A stretch of 64,000 nt of DNA from Bacteroidales bacterium (GTDB taxonomy: Bacteria > Bacteroidota > Bacteroidia > Bacteroidales > UBA1715): the NCBI GenBank assembly GCA_024402335.1, contig JAKSTZ010000009.1, positions 20,230 through 84,229 of the forward strand, given 5' to 3'. Below are positions 16,251 through 25,142 of this stretch, in pieces. The position numbers were made by a program, and so were the translations under genes. The notes below the pieces were generated by a model. It was not told where the DNA came from and did not search any database. It saw nothing but the letters and a program-made list of their open reading frames with translations. How positions within the stretch are numbered: position 1 is the first letter of the stretch; the number at the start of each line of letters is the position of its first letter.

Positions 16251-17936
16251 TTATTTTGTTAATAGGATACCGTTGAATCGTATCTCATTGTTGTCGTTTC
16301 CTTTTATTCTTAAGCTAAAACTTGTGAGTATTAAAAAAACAGAATCTGTTTTATATGTGAAAATATCGTTGTTGTTTTGTTTCTCTATTGCTTCAATAGG
16401 GAAGGTTACAACCGTTTTTCCCACAGTAAATGTAATTGAATCTGTTTTTAACTGGCTGTCGCTTATGGTGAAGTAGTTGTTGGTGATTTTTTGTAACTTA
16501 TTGTATTGCTCAAGTGGTAGGTTGCTTTCCCAATTATTTTTAGTAAAATAGTAACTTATGTCCGAAAGTTTTTTGCTTGAATTAGTAATAATTGTTTCTG
16601 TTTTTGGTGAATCTGCACTGTAAGTTGTATCAACTATGCCAAAATAAATATATTCATCTATAATGTCTTGGTAGTCTTCGTTTTTGTATGTGTGTTGTAT
16701 GTATTGTAATTTATCTATTGCCTTTGTGTTAGTTATTGTAATTGCTTGTTCGTTTGTTATAGGGTAACTAATGTTTTCGTCGGCGAGCAATGTTTTAACT
16801 TCGTTTGTAAGTATGCGTAAGGTTATATTAGGAACGCTTATTGGACCAAAGGAGATCAGTAAAAATCCAATGGCAAAAGATATTGGAATTCCGATGATAT
16901 CTTTAGAACGGGTTATGATTAAATATATGCAAATTCCATAAAACCAAATATTTGCGATTAATACATAGAGTCTTGAAATAGTAATGCCATAGTCAGAAAT
17001 TCTACGACCAATTCCTACGCTCATTAAAATAAGGAGCGGAATCATCAGTATAGGAAGATAGCGTAGAATTGTTTGTTTTACCGTTTTCTTTTTATCAAGC
17101 ATTTTTGGATACAAAATCCATTGTAACAGTATCATTCCTATCATAGAAGCAGTTACCATCCACGAAACTGTACCGCACGGTAATGTCCAGGTAAATAGTA
17201 TTTTAGCAGCGTATACGTATAGAACAATTACATATAGCAATTGTACGGGAATGAGCAAATAAGAAACATATTGTGCGACTTGTATAAGATTGTTTGCATC
17301 TTCTTGTTTTGTTGAAATTTGTGTGAGAAACAAAAAAGGCATAATTGCACAAAAACAGACAATTAGTGTATCTAAGAAAAGATTACCATTGATTTTTATG
17401 TTAAATAAACTTTCTGTACCTACATAGAGAAGGCAAAGTGCACCATAAAATATCAGTAGCGTAAATCCGATAACTGCCAAATTTGCTATATTTTGAGTCG
17501 CAAATTTCCAACTGGTAAGATTGTCTTTTTGTATGAGTGTGGGATAGCAAAAAAGTAACACTAACATAAGCAAACAGGCGGCAACAATACCAATTACATT
17601 CCAATTGGTCCACCAATATAGGCTTGCGATTATGGAGAATGCAAACCAAAAAATATTTATACCGCAGATTATAAGTAATTTACGGTTGGTATATTTCTCT
17701 GCCAACAACTTTGTGAGTATATTTAAAAAGTATGTTGTGGCAGGATAGAACAATAAAAAGAATAATAGTATGTAGTTGTCTTTTATAGTTGGAATTATGC
17801 TGTGTACTAATAACAGACAAACTATGGTAAGTATAATTGCAGAAATACACGAAAGAGGGAATCTGCAGGCCGTTTCTTTCCCGATTTGCAGCAATTCTTT
17901 AGGAGAAATCTTTTTTATGCTACTAATTATATTCAT
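16251..17936 (-). CDS. DUF4153 membrane protein
   Basis: 561 residues from the ATG at 17936 (a longer frame would start with TTG). About 11-12 membrane helices occupy residues 25-385, ending in the family-typical IGRRISDYGITISRLYVL; a C-terminal soluble part of about 170 residues follows, predicted outside the membrane. This matches DUF4153, whose function is not known. The gene is close behind the repeat protein (10 nt upstream of its start) and both are read in the same direction, so they may form one transcript. Confidence 0.82.
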   Translation of the reverse strand: MNIISSIKKISPKELLQIGKETACRFPLSCISAIILTIVCLLLVHSIIPTIKDNYILLFFLLFYPATTYFLNILTKLLAEKYTNRKLLIICGINIFWFAFSIIASLYWWTNWNVIGIVAACLLMLVLLFCYPTLIQKDNLTSWKFATQNIANLAVIGFTLLIFYGALCLLYVGTESLFNIKINGNLFLDTLIVCFCAIMPFLFLTQISTKQEDANNLIQVAQYVSYLLIPVQLLYVIVLYVYAAKILFTWTLPCGTVSWMVTASMIGMILLQWILYPKMLDKKKTVKQTILRYLPILMIPLLILMSVGIGRRISDYGITISRLYVLIANIWFYGICIYLIITRSKDIIGIPISFAIGFLLISFGPISVPNITLRILTNEVKTLLADENISYPITNEQAITITNTKAIDKLQYIQHTYKNEDYQDIIDEYIYFGIVDTTYSADSPKTETIITNSSKKLSDISYYFTKNNWESNLPLEQYNKLQKITNNYFTISDSQLKTDSITFTVGKTVVTFPIEAIEKQNNNDIFTYKTDSVFLILTSFSLRIKGNDNNEIRFNGILLTK

Positions 17937-18059
17937 ATTTTTCAACGTAAAAATGTTTTGTAAATATATGAAATGTTAAAGTGAGTGTTATGTTTTTGAC
18001 GAAAAAATAGTAATTTCGCAAGCGTTAGAAATGAATTATTAATTAAAAAAGAACATACT

Positions 18060-18632
18060 ATGCTAAATTTAGTGTTATTCGGCCCTCCGGGAGCAGGAAA
18101 AGGAACTCAATCAGACAAAATCGTTGCAAAATACAACTTGTGCCACATCTCAACAGGTGACTTGTTGCGTGCAGAAATGAAAGCTGAAACAGAACTTGGT
18201 AAACAAGCAAAAGCTAAAATAGAAAAAGGAGAATTAGTTTCTGATGATATCGTAATCGGTATGATGGCAAACAAGATCGCTGAAAATGCAAAAGGTAACG
18301 GTTTTATTTTCGATGGTTTCCCACGTACAACTGCTCAAGCTGTTGCATTGGACGAATTGATGGCAAAACACAATATCGCAGTTTCTTGCATGATTTCTTT
18401 GGAAGTAGATACTCCAGAATTGGTAAAACGTTTGTTGGAACGTGGTAAATCTTCTGGTCGTGCTGACGATCAAAACGAAGAAGTTATCATGAACCGTATC
18501 AAAGTTTACAATTCAGAAACAGCTCCTGTAAAAGATTTCTATGGTAAACAAGGTAAATTACAAGAAATCAAAGGTGTAGGTACTATCGACGAAATCTTCG
18601 GTACTATTTGTGGCGTTTGCGACAAATTTTAA
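18060..18632 (+). CDS. adk: Adenylate kinase
   Basis: 190 residues. P-loop GPPGAGKGTQ, AMP-binding STGDLLRAEM and GFIFDGFPRTTAQA, and a short LID region (LLERGKSSGRADDQNEEVI) without zinc cysteines, so it is the short-type enzyme common in Bacteroidetes. It converts ATP + AMP to 2 ADP. A TAATTTCG -7-like box lies at 18011-18018. Strong codon bias points to high expression. Confidence 0.97.
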   Translation: MLNLVLFGPPGAGKGTQSDKIVAKYNLCHISTGDLLRAEMKAETELGKQAKAKIEKGELVSDDIVIGMMANKIAENAKGNGFIFDGFPRTTAQAVALDELMAKHNIAVSCMISLEVDTPELVKRLLERGKSSGRADDQNEEVIMNRIKVYNSETAPVKDFYGKQGKLQEIKGVGTIDEIFGTICGVCDKF

Positions 18633-18646
18633 TCTTCAATAAAATG

Positions 18647-18682
18647 ATTGGCAATGGGCTTAGTGTCTGTTGCCAATTTTTA
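18647..18682 (+). terminator. Terminator of adk
   Basis: ATTGGCAA (18647-18654) and TTGCCAAT (18670-18677) form an 8-bp stem followed by a T-run. Confidence 0.85.
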
Positions 18683-18724
18683 TTTAATCACCCATTTTTT
18701 CATTAATCATTAATCACTTTTCTC

Positions 18725-19714
18725 ATGGCATCTTCAAGTTTTGTCGACTATGTAAAAATATTCCTTCACTCAGGAAAGGGTGGTGCAGGTTCTGCTCATC
18801 TTCATCGTGAAAAATTTGTTGCCAAGGGTGGACCTGATGGTGGTGATGGTGGTCGTGGTGGACATATCATTTTGAAAGGTAGCCGTAATGTGTGGACCTT
18901 GTTGGCATTACGCTATCAGAAACATTTGTCTGCCGGTGATGGTGGTAGTGGCGGTAGTGCAGGAAGTACTGGTGCCAATGGTAAGGATATTATTATTGAA
19001 GTTCCACTTGGAACGGTTGCGAAAGATGCAGAAACAGAAGAAATTCTCTGTGAAATAACCGAAGACGGTGAACAAAAAATTCTTTTAAAAGGTGGCCGTG
19101 GTGGTTTGGGGAATCTAAACTTCAAATCGGCAACAAATCAAACTCCACGTTATGCTCAACCTGGCGAGATGGGAACGGAAGGTTGGTTTATACTTGAACT
19201 AAAAGTCCTTGCCGATGTCGGACTTGTTGGCTTCCCAAATGCAGGAAAATCAACATTGTTGAGTGTTGTTTCGGCGGCAAAACCAAAGATTGCGAATTAT
19301 CCGTTTACAACGCTTGTTCCACAACTGGGTATTGTTCCCTATAGAGATAATGCTTCGTTTGCTATGGCCGATATTCCGGGAATTATAGAAGGTGCCCACG
19401 AAGGTAAAGGTTTAGGATTGCGTTTCCTTCGTCATATTGAACGAAATGCTGTACTTTTATTTATGATTCCTGCTGATAGTAAAGATATTGCAGATGAATA
19501 CGAAGTTCTTTTAAATGAACTAAAACTCTATAATCCGGAGTTGCTCGACAAACCTCGTATGCTTGCCATTACCAAAAGCGATATGTTGGATGATGAATTA
19601 AAATCTATGTTGGAAAAACATTTGCCAACATCGATAGATCATATTTTTATTTCGTCGGTGGCGCAGACTAATATCCAGGAATTGAAAGATAAACTTTGGA
19701 AATTGCTACAATAA
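18725..19714 (+). CDS. obgE: GTPase Obg
   Basis: 329 residues. The N-terminal Obg fold is glycine-rich ([26 protein letters not shown]). The GTPase domain has G1 [10 protein letters not shown]3 [16 protein letters not shown] and G4 TKSD. It lacks the optional C-terminal OCT domain. Obg acts in 50S subunit assembly and growth control. The stop codon overlaps the next start (TAATG), so the PAP2 gene is translationally coupled. Confidence 0.96.
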   Translation: MASSSFVDYVKIFLHSGKGGAGSAHLHREKFVAKGGPDGGDGGRGGHIILKGSRNVWTLLALRYQKHLSAGDGGSGGSAGSTGANGKDIIIEVPLGTVAKDAETEEILCEITEDGEQKILLKGGRGGLGNLNFKSATNQTPRYAQPGEMGTEGWFILELKVLADVGLVGFPNAGKSTLLSVVSAAKPKIANYPFTTLVPQLGIVPYRDNASFAMADIPGIIEGAHEGKGLGLRFLRHIERNAVLLFMIPADSKDIADEYEVLLNELKLYNPELLDKPRMLAITKSDMLDDELKSMLEKHLPTSIDHIFISSVAQTNIQELKDKLWKLLQ

Positions 19715-20292
19715 TGTTCGAATCGCTTGAAATGTTCGATAGACAGCTGTTGCTTGCCATCAATGGTTGTAATTCCGAGTTCTTCGATACACTTTTTTAT
19801 GTTATAACTCAAACCTGGGCTTCTATTCCTCTTTTTCTATTTGCTTTTTATTTACTGCAACGAAAATATGGTTGGAAGTTATCCTTGTTTTCTATGCTTT
19901 GTATTGCTTTGGCAATAGGGTGTGCAGACATTATTTCAACAGAATGTTTTAAGAAGGTTATTTGTCGGTATAGACCGTCACATAATCTTGAGATAGAACA
20001 AATGGTACATATAGTTCGTGGATACAAAGGAGGAATGTATGGATTTGTATCTTCTCATGCGGCTAATATGTTTGCATTTGCGACATTTGTATCGCTATTG
20101 TTGAAAAACAAGTGGTGCACGTTTTTGTTTATGTCGTGGACAATGATAGTATGTTACACAAGAATGTATTTAGGTGTGCATTATCCAGCCGATATTTTTT
20201 GTGGCGCATTATTAGGATGCGTTTGTGCTTTTGGTTTCTATGCGTTGGAACGACGAATAGTTTTAAGAAGAATGAAAGAGATTCCCTTTTAG
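19714..20292 (+). CDS. PAP2 family membrane phosphatase
   Basis: 192 residues from the ATG that overlaps the obgE stop. The phosphatase motifs are KKVICRYRP (motif 1), FVSSHAANMFAF (motif 2, with SSHA instead of PSGH) and TRMYLGVHYPAD (motif 3, catalytic His). Five or six membrane helices. Bacteroidetes members typically carry this SSHA variant. The substrate could be undecaprenyl pyrophosphate or a phospholipid phosphate such as a lipid A 1- or 4'-phosphate; sequence alone does not decide. Confidence 0.88.
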   Translation: MFESLEMFDRQLLLAINGCNSEFFDTLFYVITQTWASIPLFLFAFYLLQRKYGWKLSLFSMLCIALAIGCADIISTECFKKVICRYRPSHNLEIEQMVHIVRGYKGGMYGFVSSHAANMFAFATFVSLLLKNKWCTFLFMSWTMIVCYTRMYLGVHYPADIFCGALLGCVCAFGFYALERRIVLRRMKEIPF

Positions 20293-20369
20293 AAATTAGA
20301 ATCAAATCTTCGTTACGTGGACACTTCGTTTGGAATGTTGGGCTTATATATATTAACTTGTATAATCAC

Positions 20370-20400
20370 CTTGATTTTTAGAAATTTTGTAATATATTTG
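20370..20400 (+). promoter_or_regulatory. Promoter of the small RNA
   Basis: CTTG (20370-20373), 19 nt, TATATTTG (20393-20400). The match to the phylum consensus is 3/4 in the -33 and complete in the -7. It faces a region with no ORF but strong RNA structure. Confidence 0.6.
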
Positions 20401-20540
20401 TTTGTCGTTCTTGTTAGGCCTTAGACGAATAACCGCCGTTAGTAAGTTATTCGGGACATAAAAGAAACTATTTCGGCATTAGTTTAGGTGTGGGCTACCA
20501 AAAGACAAAGTTAAAGCGGAGTTTATTCCGCTTTTTCTTT
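20401..20540 (+). ncRNA. Putative structured small RNA with intrinsic terminator
   Basis: About 130-140 nt without a reading frame. The 5' TTTGTC (20401-20406) pairs with GACAAA (20504-20509), extended imperfectly by TAGGCC with GGGCTA; inside, CGAATAAC (20426-20433) pairs perfectly with GTTATTCG (20446-20453). The terminator stem AAAGCGGA (20513-20520) / TCCGCTTT (20527-20534) with a T-run follows at once. A promoter ends exactly at its 5' side. The rod-like fold closed by its ends recalls 6S RNA or the Bacteroidales-specific RNA classes; I cannot confirm which. It could also be read as the 3' region of the obgE-PAP2 transcript. Confidence 0.6.
20513..20540. terminator. Bidirectional terminator
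   Basis: AAAGCGGA / TCCGCTTT stem with a 6-nt loop and T-runs. It ends the small RNA on the plus strand and lies over the last codons of the minus-strand gene ending at 20523. Confidence 0.8.
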
Positions 20541-20912
20541 TTCCCATAATAATAGTTTCTTTTCTATTTTATATTTGCTTCGTGGTTGAACTGTCTTTAA
20601 TTCCCAGTTGCCATGCACATTTACAGTTATATCTATAGCAGCAACTTTACTTAAATTGTCAAAAACAACTAGTAGTAGAGAAGTGCCTGTACCTTGTCTA
20701 ACTTGATTGTAGTTTTTTAGAATACTCTTTATATAGAATTCCGCACTAATTCCCAACTGTTTTAGCTCTGTGCTGTGTTCGTTTTTTATATGATCTAAAT
20801 TTCCTTTACTAATATAAATACCTCCTGGTTCTACACCTATTTTTGATGCGATAGATTTAGGAAATAATCCTATTTTTTTGTATCCAGGAATTACAATTTT
20901 CTGAATTCCCAT
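20523..20912 (-). CDS. Orphan protein, possibly a phage-type nuclease/toxin
   Basis: 129 residues, no signal peptide. The central part, IYISKGNLDHIKNEH, then helix AEFYIKSILKNYNQVRQG and strands LLLVVF ... VAAIDITVN, resembles the Barnase/EndoU/ColicinE5-D/RelE-like (PBECR) nuclease domains found in mobile elements, in which a DHI...H motif starts the domain. The assignment is by eye and weak. It has its own strong promoter and no partner gene of the antitoxin kind next to it. The end of the gene overlaps the terminator of the small RNA. Confidence 0.5.
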   Translation of the reverse strand: MGIQKIVIPGYKKIGLFPKSIASKIGVEPGGIYISKGNLDHIKNEHSTELKQLGISAEFYIKSILKNYNQVRQGTGTSLLLVVFDNLSKVAAIDITVNVHGNWELKTVQPRSKYKIEKKLLLWEKEKAE

Positions 20913-20946
20913 ATTGATTTTGTGTTGCTGTGTTGGTTAAAGAACT

Positions 20947-20977
20947 CAAAATTACAAATATGAAAGCAGATTTCAAA
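20947..20977 (-). promoter_or_regulatory. Promoter of the orphan gene
   Basis: On the minus strand: TTTG (20977-20974), 19 nt, TAATTTTG (20954-20947), a perfect consensus promoter 35 nt before the ATG at 20912. Confidence 0.75.
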
Positions 20978-21180
20978 AAATAGATTTTTGCTATTGTCGT
21001 TAGGTATTGAATAAAATGTATATGCTTTCCAATGAAAAAATCACAAAATTCCACTTTTTTTGAATAAGTTTTTCACCCCATTGCTTTATTTATCGGCTAT
21101 ACCGGGCTTGTCTTTTTGTTGTTTCCACTTTTTTTCTCGGTTATATATATATATTATTGTACAACAAATTAGGTCTTATT

Positions 21181-23175
21181 ATGTCGGATAATTTATTACT
21201 TCCATATGCTTTAAAAGACGGAAGGCTGGTACATGTTTCACAAATTGTACGAGATGAGGTTGGTAATTGTATATGTCCATCATGTCATTCTAAATTGGTC
21301 CTAAAAGATGGGCTTAAAAGAGTAAAGCATTTTGCTCATCTGGGTGGAACTGTATGTGATAATTATGGAGAGTCTATAGTTCATAAGTTGGCAAAGGAGG
21401 TTTTGTTGGAAAATAAAAGAATAAGCGTACCATCATATTTAATATCTATAGATGAGGTTTCAAATGAAACAACTAAGTCAATGATGAAAAGCTTAAGGTT
21501 AAAGAACTTATCGATTGCTGAAGAACGTACAATTCTATTTGATGGTGTAGTGTTGGAAGAGCCTATAGAAAATGCTAATAAAAAACCAGATGCATGTTGT
21601 GCTAATTCCGATGAAACTATTTATGTTGAAATATTATATACGCATGCAAAAACAGAAGAAGATATAGAAAACTATCGTAAACTTGATGTCTCTTGTGTCG
21701 AAATCAATTTTAGTGGATTTTCTTTGTCTATGGATGATATAGATAATAAAAAACAAATACAAGATATTTTTGACAATTCTGTGTATTCTAAATGGATTTC
21801 ATATTCAAAGATAGATTATGATTATATTAATAAGAAGCTACAAGAAAAAATTGATAAGCAAGAGGAGAATAAGCGTTTAAGGGAGTTTGAAGAACTTGAA
21901 AGGAGAAGGGAACAGGAAAGAAAAGATGCTGAATATGAATTTAAACTAAGGGAGTGGGATAATAGTATTCGGGAAGCAAGAGACAGAGAAAAGAATATAT
22001 TAAAGTATTTTTCTTTCTTTTATAAGGAGCCTTTATATAATATAAATACCTATGGTTGTTTGTTGCTATATGTAATTAAATCGAATGGATTTGTGAGAAA
22101 ATTGATTACAGAGGGTTTACCCAAGGATTTTAGGTTAAATTATGTCATTGATGTATTAAATTTACAAGGTCAAAAATCGGAATTTAAAAGAAAAAATGAG
22201 TTGCAGTATTGTTTAGAGATAACAAACATCATCGGTTTGTTTTCGAAGGCTGGCTCTTTGAACTCATCAGGGAATAGTGGTTATTTAAATATATGTAGAA
22301 GGTGTAAACATTTTAAAGCTGAGTGTGAATATTGTAAAAATTCATATTTGTTTTCAGGAGATAATAAATATAGGGGAAAAGCTGATATTGTTGAAGATAA
22401 TGGCATTTTATATACTTCTGATTTTAGAGAATTGATCTCTGTTAGTAGTTATGTAAATGTTCCGAAAGAGCAGAGTCTTTCTATACGTAAAGAAACTATT
22501 GTTGTTAGAAAGGGAGCGTTTAAAGAGTATTTGGAAATGCATGACAATATAAGTATAAAATTACCAGAAGGTCTACAAGTTATAGATGATGAGATTTTTT
22601 TCTCAACAAGAATAAAAAAGAATACTCCTAAAAAATTAAGATTTATAGGATATGATTGGGTTAGTTTAGAATTTTGGATAAAAAAATCAAACTTGTTTTT
22701 ACAGGAAAAGGAAATGTTTCTTGCAGAAGTATGTTTGATAAAAATTCAGGATTTTTATGCAGATAATATAGGTGATTATATAGTTGGAAAGCAAACTTAT
22801 TATGACTTGGCTGTATTGTATTTTAATATAGAAGAGAAAAAACATCCAAAGAAATCAGAAAAGATTTTGTTATTTATAAAAAGAAATTTAAATATTGTTT
22901 GTGATGAAGCTTTGAAAATTGGGAATTTTGTGAAATTTGAAATGTTTTTTTTGATGTTACTACAAGAGGGAGATATCACTTGTGATTATTTATATTTTGT
23001 TATCGAAGAAGTATATCATAGATTATGGGATAAAACCTATGATTTGAAATATTTGAAAAAGTGTATAGAATACTTAGAACTATTTATTAAAAAGTTTCCC
23101 TATGATAGAAGGACACCTAATGCAAAAGTTGTCTTGGAAGATGCAAAAACTGTCTTTAATAGTCGGACTAATTAA
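21181..23175 (+). CDS. CoiA-like putative nuclease
   Basis: 664 residues from the ATG at 21181; a longer start at 21157 adds only 8 residues. The N-terminus is CoiA-like: LLPYALKDGRLVHVSQI, a zinc-finger-type C32PSC35 with H50FAH53, then a restriction-endonuclease-like core with P136-D137 and YVEILYTH (E150). Residues about 215-265 form a charged coiled coil (KLQEKIDKQEENKRLREF). A second Cys cluster (CRRCKHFKAECEYC) lies in the middle and a TPR-like helical end follows. CoiA itself takes part in natural transformation in Gram-positives; related long proteins in Bacteroidetes are uncharacterised. Many ATA, AGA and AGG codons suggest horizontal acquisition. Confidence 0.72.
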   Translation: MSDNLLLPYALKDGRLVHVSQIVRDEVGNCICPSCHSKLVLKDGLKRVKHFAHLGGTVCDNYGESIVHKLAKEVLLENKRISVPSYLISIDEVSNETTKSMMKSLRLKNLSIAEERTILFDGVVLEEPIENANKKPDACCANSDETIYVEILYTHAKTEEDIENYRKLDVSCVEINFSGFSLSMDDIDNKKQIQDIFDNSVYSKWISYSKIDYDYINKKLQEKIDKQEENKRLREFEELERRREQERKDAEYEFKLREWDNSIREARDREKNILKYFSFFYKEPLYNINTYGCLLLYVIKSNGFVRKLITEGLPKDFRLNYVIDVLNLQGQKSEFKRKNELQYCLEITNIIGLFSKAGSLNSSGNSGYLNICRRCKHFKAECEYCKNSYLFSGDNKYRGKADIVEDNGILYTSDFRELISVSSYVNVPKEQSLSIRKETIVVRKGAFKEYLEMHDNISIKLPEGLQVIDDEIFFSTRIKKNTPKKLRFIGYDWVSLEFWIKKSNLFLQEKEMFLAEVCLIKIQDFYADNIGDYIVGKQTYYDLAVLYFNIEEKKHPKKSEKILLFIKRNLNIVCDEALKIGNFVKFEMFFLMLLQEGDITCDYLYFVIEEVYHRLWDKTYDLKYLKKCIEYLELFIKKFPYDRRTPNAKVVLEDAKTVFNSRTN

Positions 23176-23205
23176 AGATAGTAAATGAGTTTTTATATCT
23201 AAATG

Positions 23206-24126
23206 TTACCTAATCTCGTTGTCTTCGGTTTGTGATTCGCTGATTTGTAGGCTGTCGAGTCGGTTGCCGCAGTGAGTACAGTATTTTGCATTTTCTGCTT
23301 CAATATGTTCATGGCAATGTGGGCAGATTTTCTGTCTTCGTTTTTTGTCTTCATTCATCAATGAAACCGAGAAAATACCAGTTGGCACAGCCAAAACAGT
23401 GTAACCAAGCAACATTATCAGTGCAGAAAGAAAACGTCCCACACTGGTACATGGTGCAATGTCGCCATAGCCAACGGTGGTCATGGTTACAATTGCCCAA
23501 TAGATGCTATTAGGAATATCCTCGAAACCGTTCGGATTGCGTCCGTTTTCCACGATATACATAATGGTACCGATGGAAATTACAAGAATTAACGCAAACA
23601 AAAAGAAAATGACGATTTTTCGTTTACTTTCTTTCAATGATTGTAGTAGTAGATTTCCCTCATTTAGGAAAGAAAATAATTTGAATATGCGGAAGATACG
23701 GAGTAGGCGGAATACTCGAATAGCTAAAAGGCTTTGAGCACCAGAAAAGAAGATTCCTAAATAACTTGGTATGGTTGCAAGTAGGTCGATTATTCCCCAG
23801 AAACTGAAGATGTATTCTCGTGGACGTTCCATGCAGTAAATTCGTGCCAAATATTCAAATGTGAAGAATGCGGTAAATATCCATTCCAATACACGAAGGA
23901 AAAGGCGCATAGATGGAGGGAAGAAGCTCATGCTTTCAAGTATGATAATAACCACGCTCAATAAAATCATACCAAAAAGTAATACATCGAAAAATTTTCC
24001 GGCAGGTGTATCAGAGCCGAATATGATAGTGTTCAGCTTTTCTTTCAAATAATTATTGTGAAAGAATGCTAAAACTTTGTTTTTTAAGTTTTTGAATGGT
24101 TTCCCAAGTGTAGAAAGAAATCCCAT
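23206..24126 (-). CDS. Voltage-gated potassium channel with C-terminal zinc ribbon
   Basis: 306 residues from the ATG at 24126, 10 nt after the ybaK stop; a TTG start at 24156 would lie inside ybaK. Six membrane segments: S1-S3, an S4 with regular arginines (RVFRLLRIFRIFKLF), S5, the pore helix and selectivity filter TMTTVGYGD, and S6. Behind the pore comes a zinc ribbon with two CxxC knuckles (CPHCHEHIEAENAKYCTHCG). Kv-type channel of the KvAP/Kch sort. Last gene of a seven-gene unit. Confidence 0.9.
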   Translation of the reverse strand: MGFLSTLGKPFKNLKNKVLAFFHNNYLKEKLNTIIFGSDTPAGKFFDVLLFGMILLSVVIIILESMSFFPPSMRLFLRVLEWIFTAFFTFEYLARIYCMERPREYIFSFWGIIDLLATIPSYLGIFFSGAQSLLAIRVFRLLRIFRIFKLFSFLNEGNLLLQSLKESKRKIVIFFLFALILVISIGTIMYIVENGRNPNGFEDIPNSIYWAIVTMTTVGYGDIAPCTSVGRFLSALIMLLGYTVLAVPTGIFSVSLMNEDKKRRQKICPHCHEHIEAENAKYCTHCGNRLDSLQISESQTEDNEIR

Positions 24127-24136
24127 AGTAGTGTTG

Positions 24137-24613
24137 TTATCGTACAATTTCACCAACTGTTGCTTCTGCTGCGGTAATTAAATCTTGTGGTGCAATTTTT
24201 ATTTGTAGTCCACGAACGCCAGCGCTTACATAGATTATATCTTGCTCCAATGCAGATTTATGAAAGAAGACAGGATATTTCTTTTTCATGGCAAGTGGAG
24301 AGCAACCACCACGAATGTAACCGGTAAGTGGTTGTAATTCTTTTAGATGTATCATGTCGCAGTTTTTGTTACCCGAAATTTTTGCCGCAAGTTTTAAGTC
24401 AACTTCCAAATTTCCAGGAATAACGCATACGAATATGCCTATTTTGTCGCCACGAAGTACTAATGTCTTGAATACCTGCTCGATAGGTTCGTTCAATTGA
24501 TCTGCAATATGTTCTGCTCCAAGATCGTTTTCGTCCACTTCGTATGGCACTAATTCATACGACATCTTTAATTTATCAAGAAAACGGGCAGCGTTTGTTT
24601 TGTTAATCTTCAT
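24137..24613 (-). CDS. ybaK: Cys-tRNA(Pro) deacylase
   Basis: 158 residues from the ATG at 24613, which overlaps the cvpA-like gene by 11 nt. YbaK/EbsC signature: KTLVLRGDKIGIFVCVIPG, then LKLAAKISG and the conserved GYIRGGCSPLAMKKKYP. It clears Cys wrongly attached to tRNA(Pro). An in-frame TTG at 24637 is less likely as start. Confidence 0.92.
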   Translation of the reverse strand: MKINKTNAARFLDKLKMSYELVPYEVDENDLGAEHIADQLNEPIEQVFKTLVLRGDKIGIFVCVIPGNLEVDLKLAAKISGNKNCDMIHLKELQPLTGYIRGGCSPLAMKKKYPVFFHKSALEQDIIYVSAGVRGLQIKIAPQDLITAAEATVGEIVR

Positions 24614-25142
24614 CGTTATTCTGTTTAAAAGGGTCAAAGAATGATGGCTTTTCTATGGTTGGAATTGTAATAGAACCAGAAGCAAATGATTCGGCTGTTT
24701 CAGCCATAGGTTTAAATAAAACTGAATTTTCTATAACTTCAACGGGTTTCGTCGCATAACTTTTTACCAATGTATTGGTCAAATAGAATATAAATGATAA
24801 AATGATGAGGTATTTTGACATTCCAAATAATACGCCAAGTAATTTATCAAGCCACAAGATGTTTATTGCTTTGCAAAAGCCTATGATTATTCGTGTTATT
24901 ATATAACAAAGTATTAAAACTAATACGAAAGTGATGGCAAATGCTGTTATTTGTTGGTATCCTTCGGAAACGGCTGTGAATTTTGCTACAAATGGAGCAA
25001 TTTTGTCGGATAGGGTAAGGGCGGCCCAAATTCCTAAGATAAGTGATGCGATAGAGCCTGCTTCACTTATTAATCCGTTTTTGAATCCTTTGAATGCTCC
25101 CCATAATACAGGGATGAGTACTATTATATCAAGAAAATTCAT
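24603..25142 (-). CDS. cvpA: CvpA family membrane protein
   Basis: 179 residues with four membrane helices and the opening FLDIIVLIPVLWGAFKGFKNGLISE, diagnostic for CvpA (colicin V production protein). In Enterobacteria CvpA affects purine metabolism/colicin secretion and resistance to bile salts; its role here is unknown. The start overlaps the stop of the upstream permease gene (4 nt). Confidence 0.88.
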   Translation of the reverse strand: MNFLDIIVLIPVLWGAFKGFKNGLISEAGSIASLILGIWAALTLSDKIAPFVAKFTAVSEGYQQITAFAITFVLVLILCYIITRIIIGFCKAINILWLDKLLGVLFGMSKYLIILSFIFYLTNTLVKSYATKPVEVIENSVLFKPMAETAESFASGSITIPTIEKPSFFDPFKQNNDED

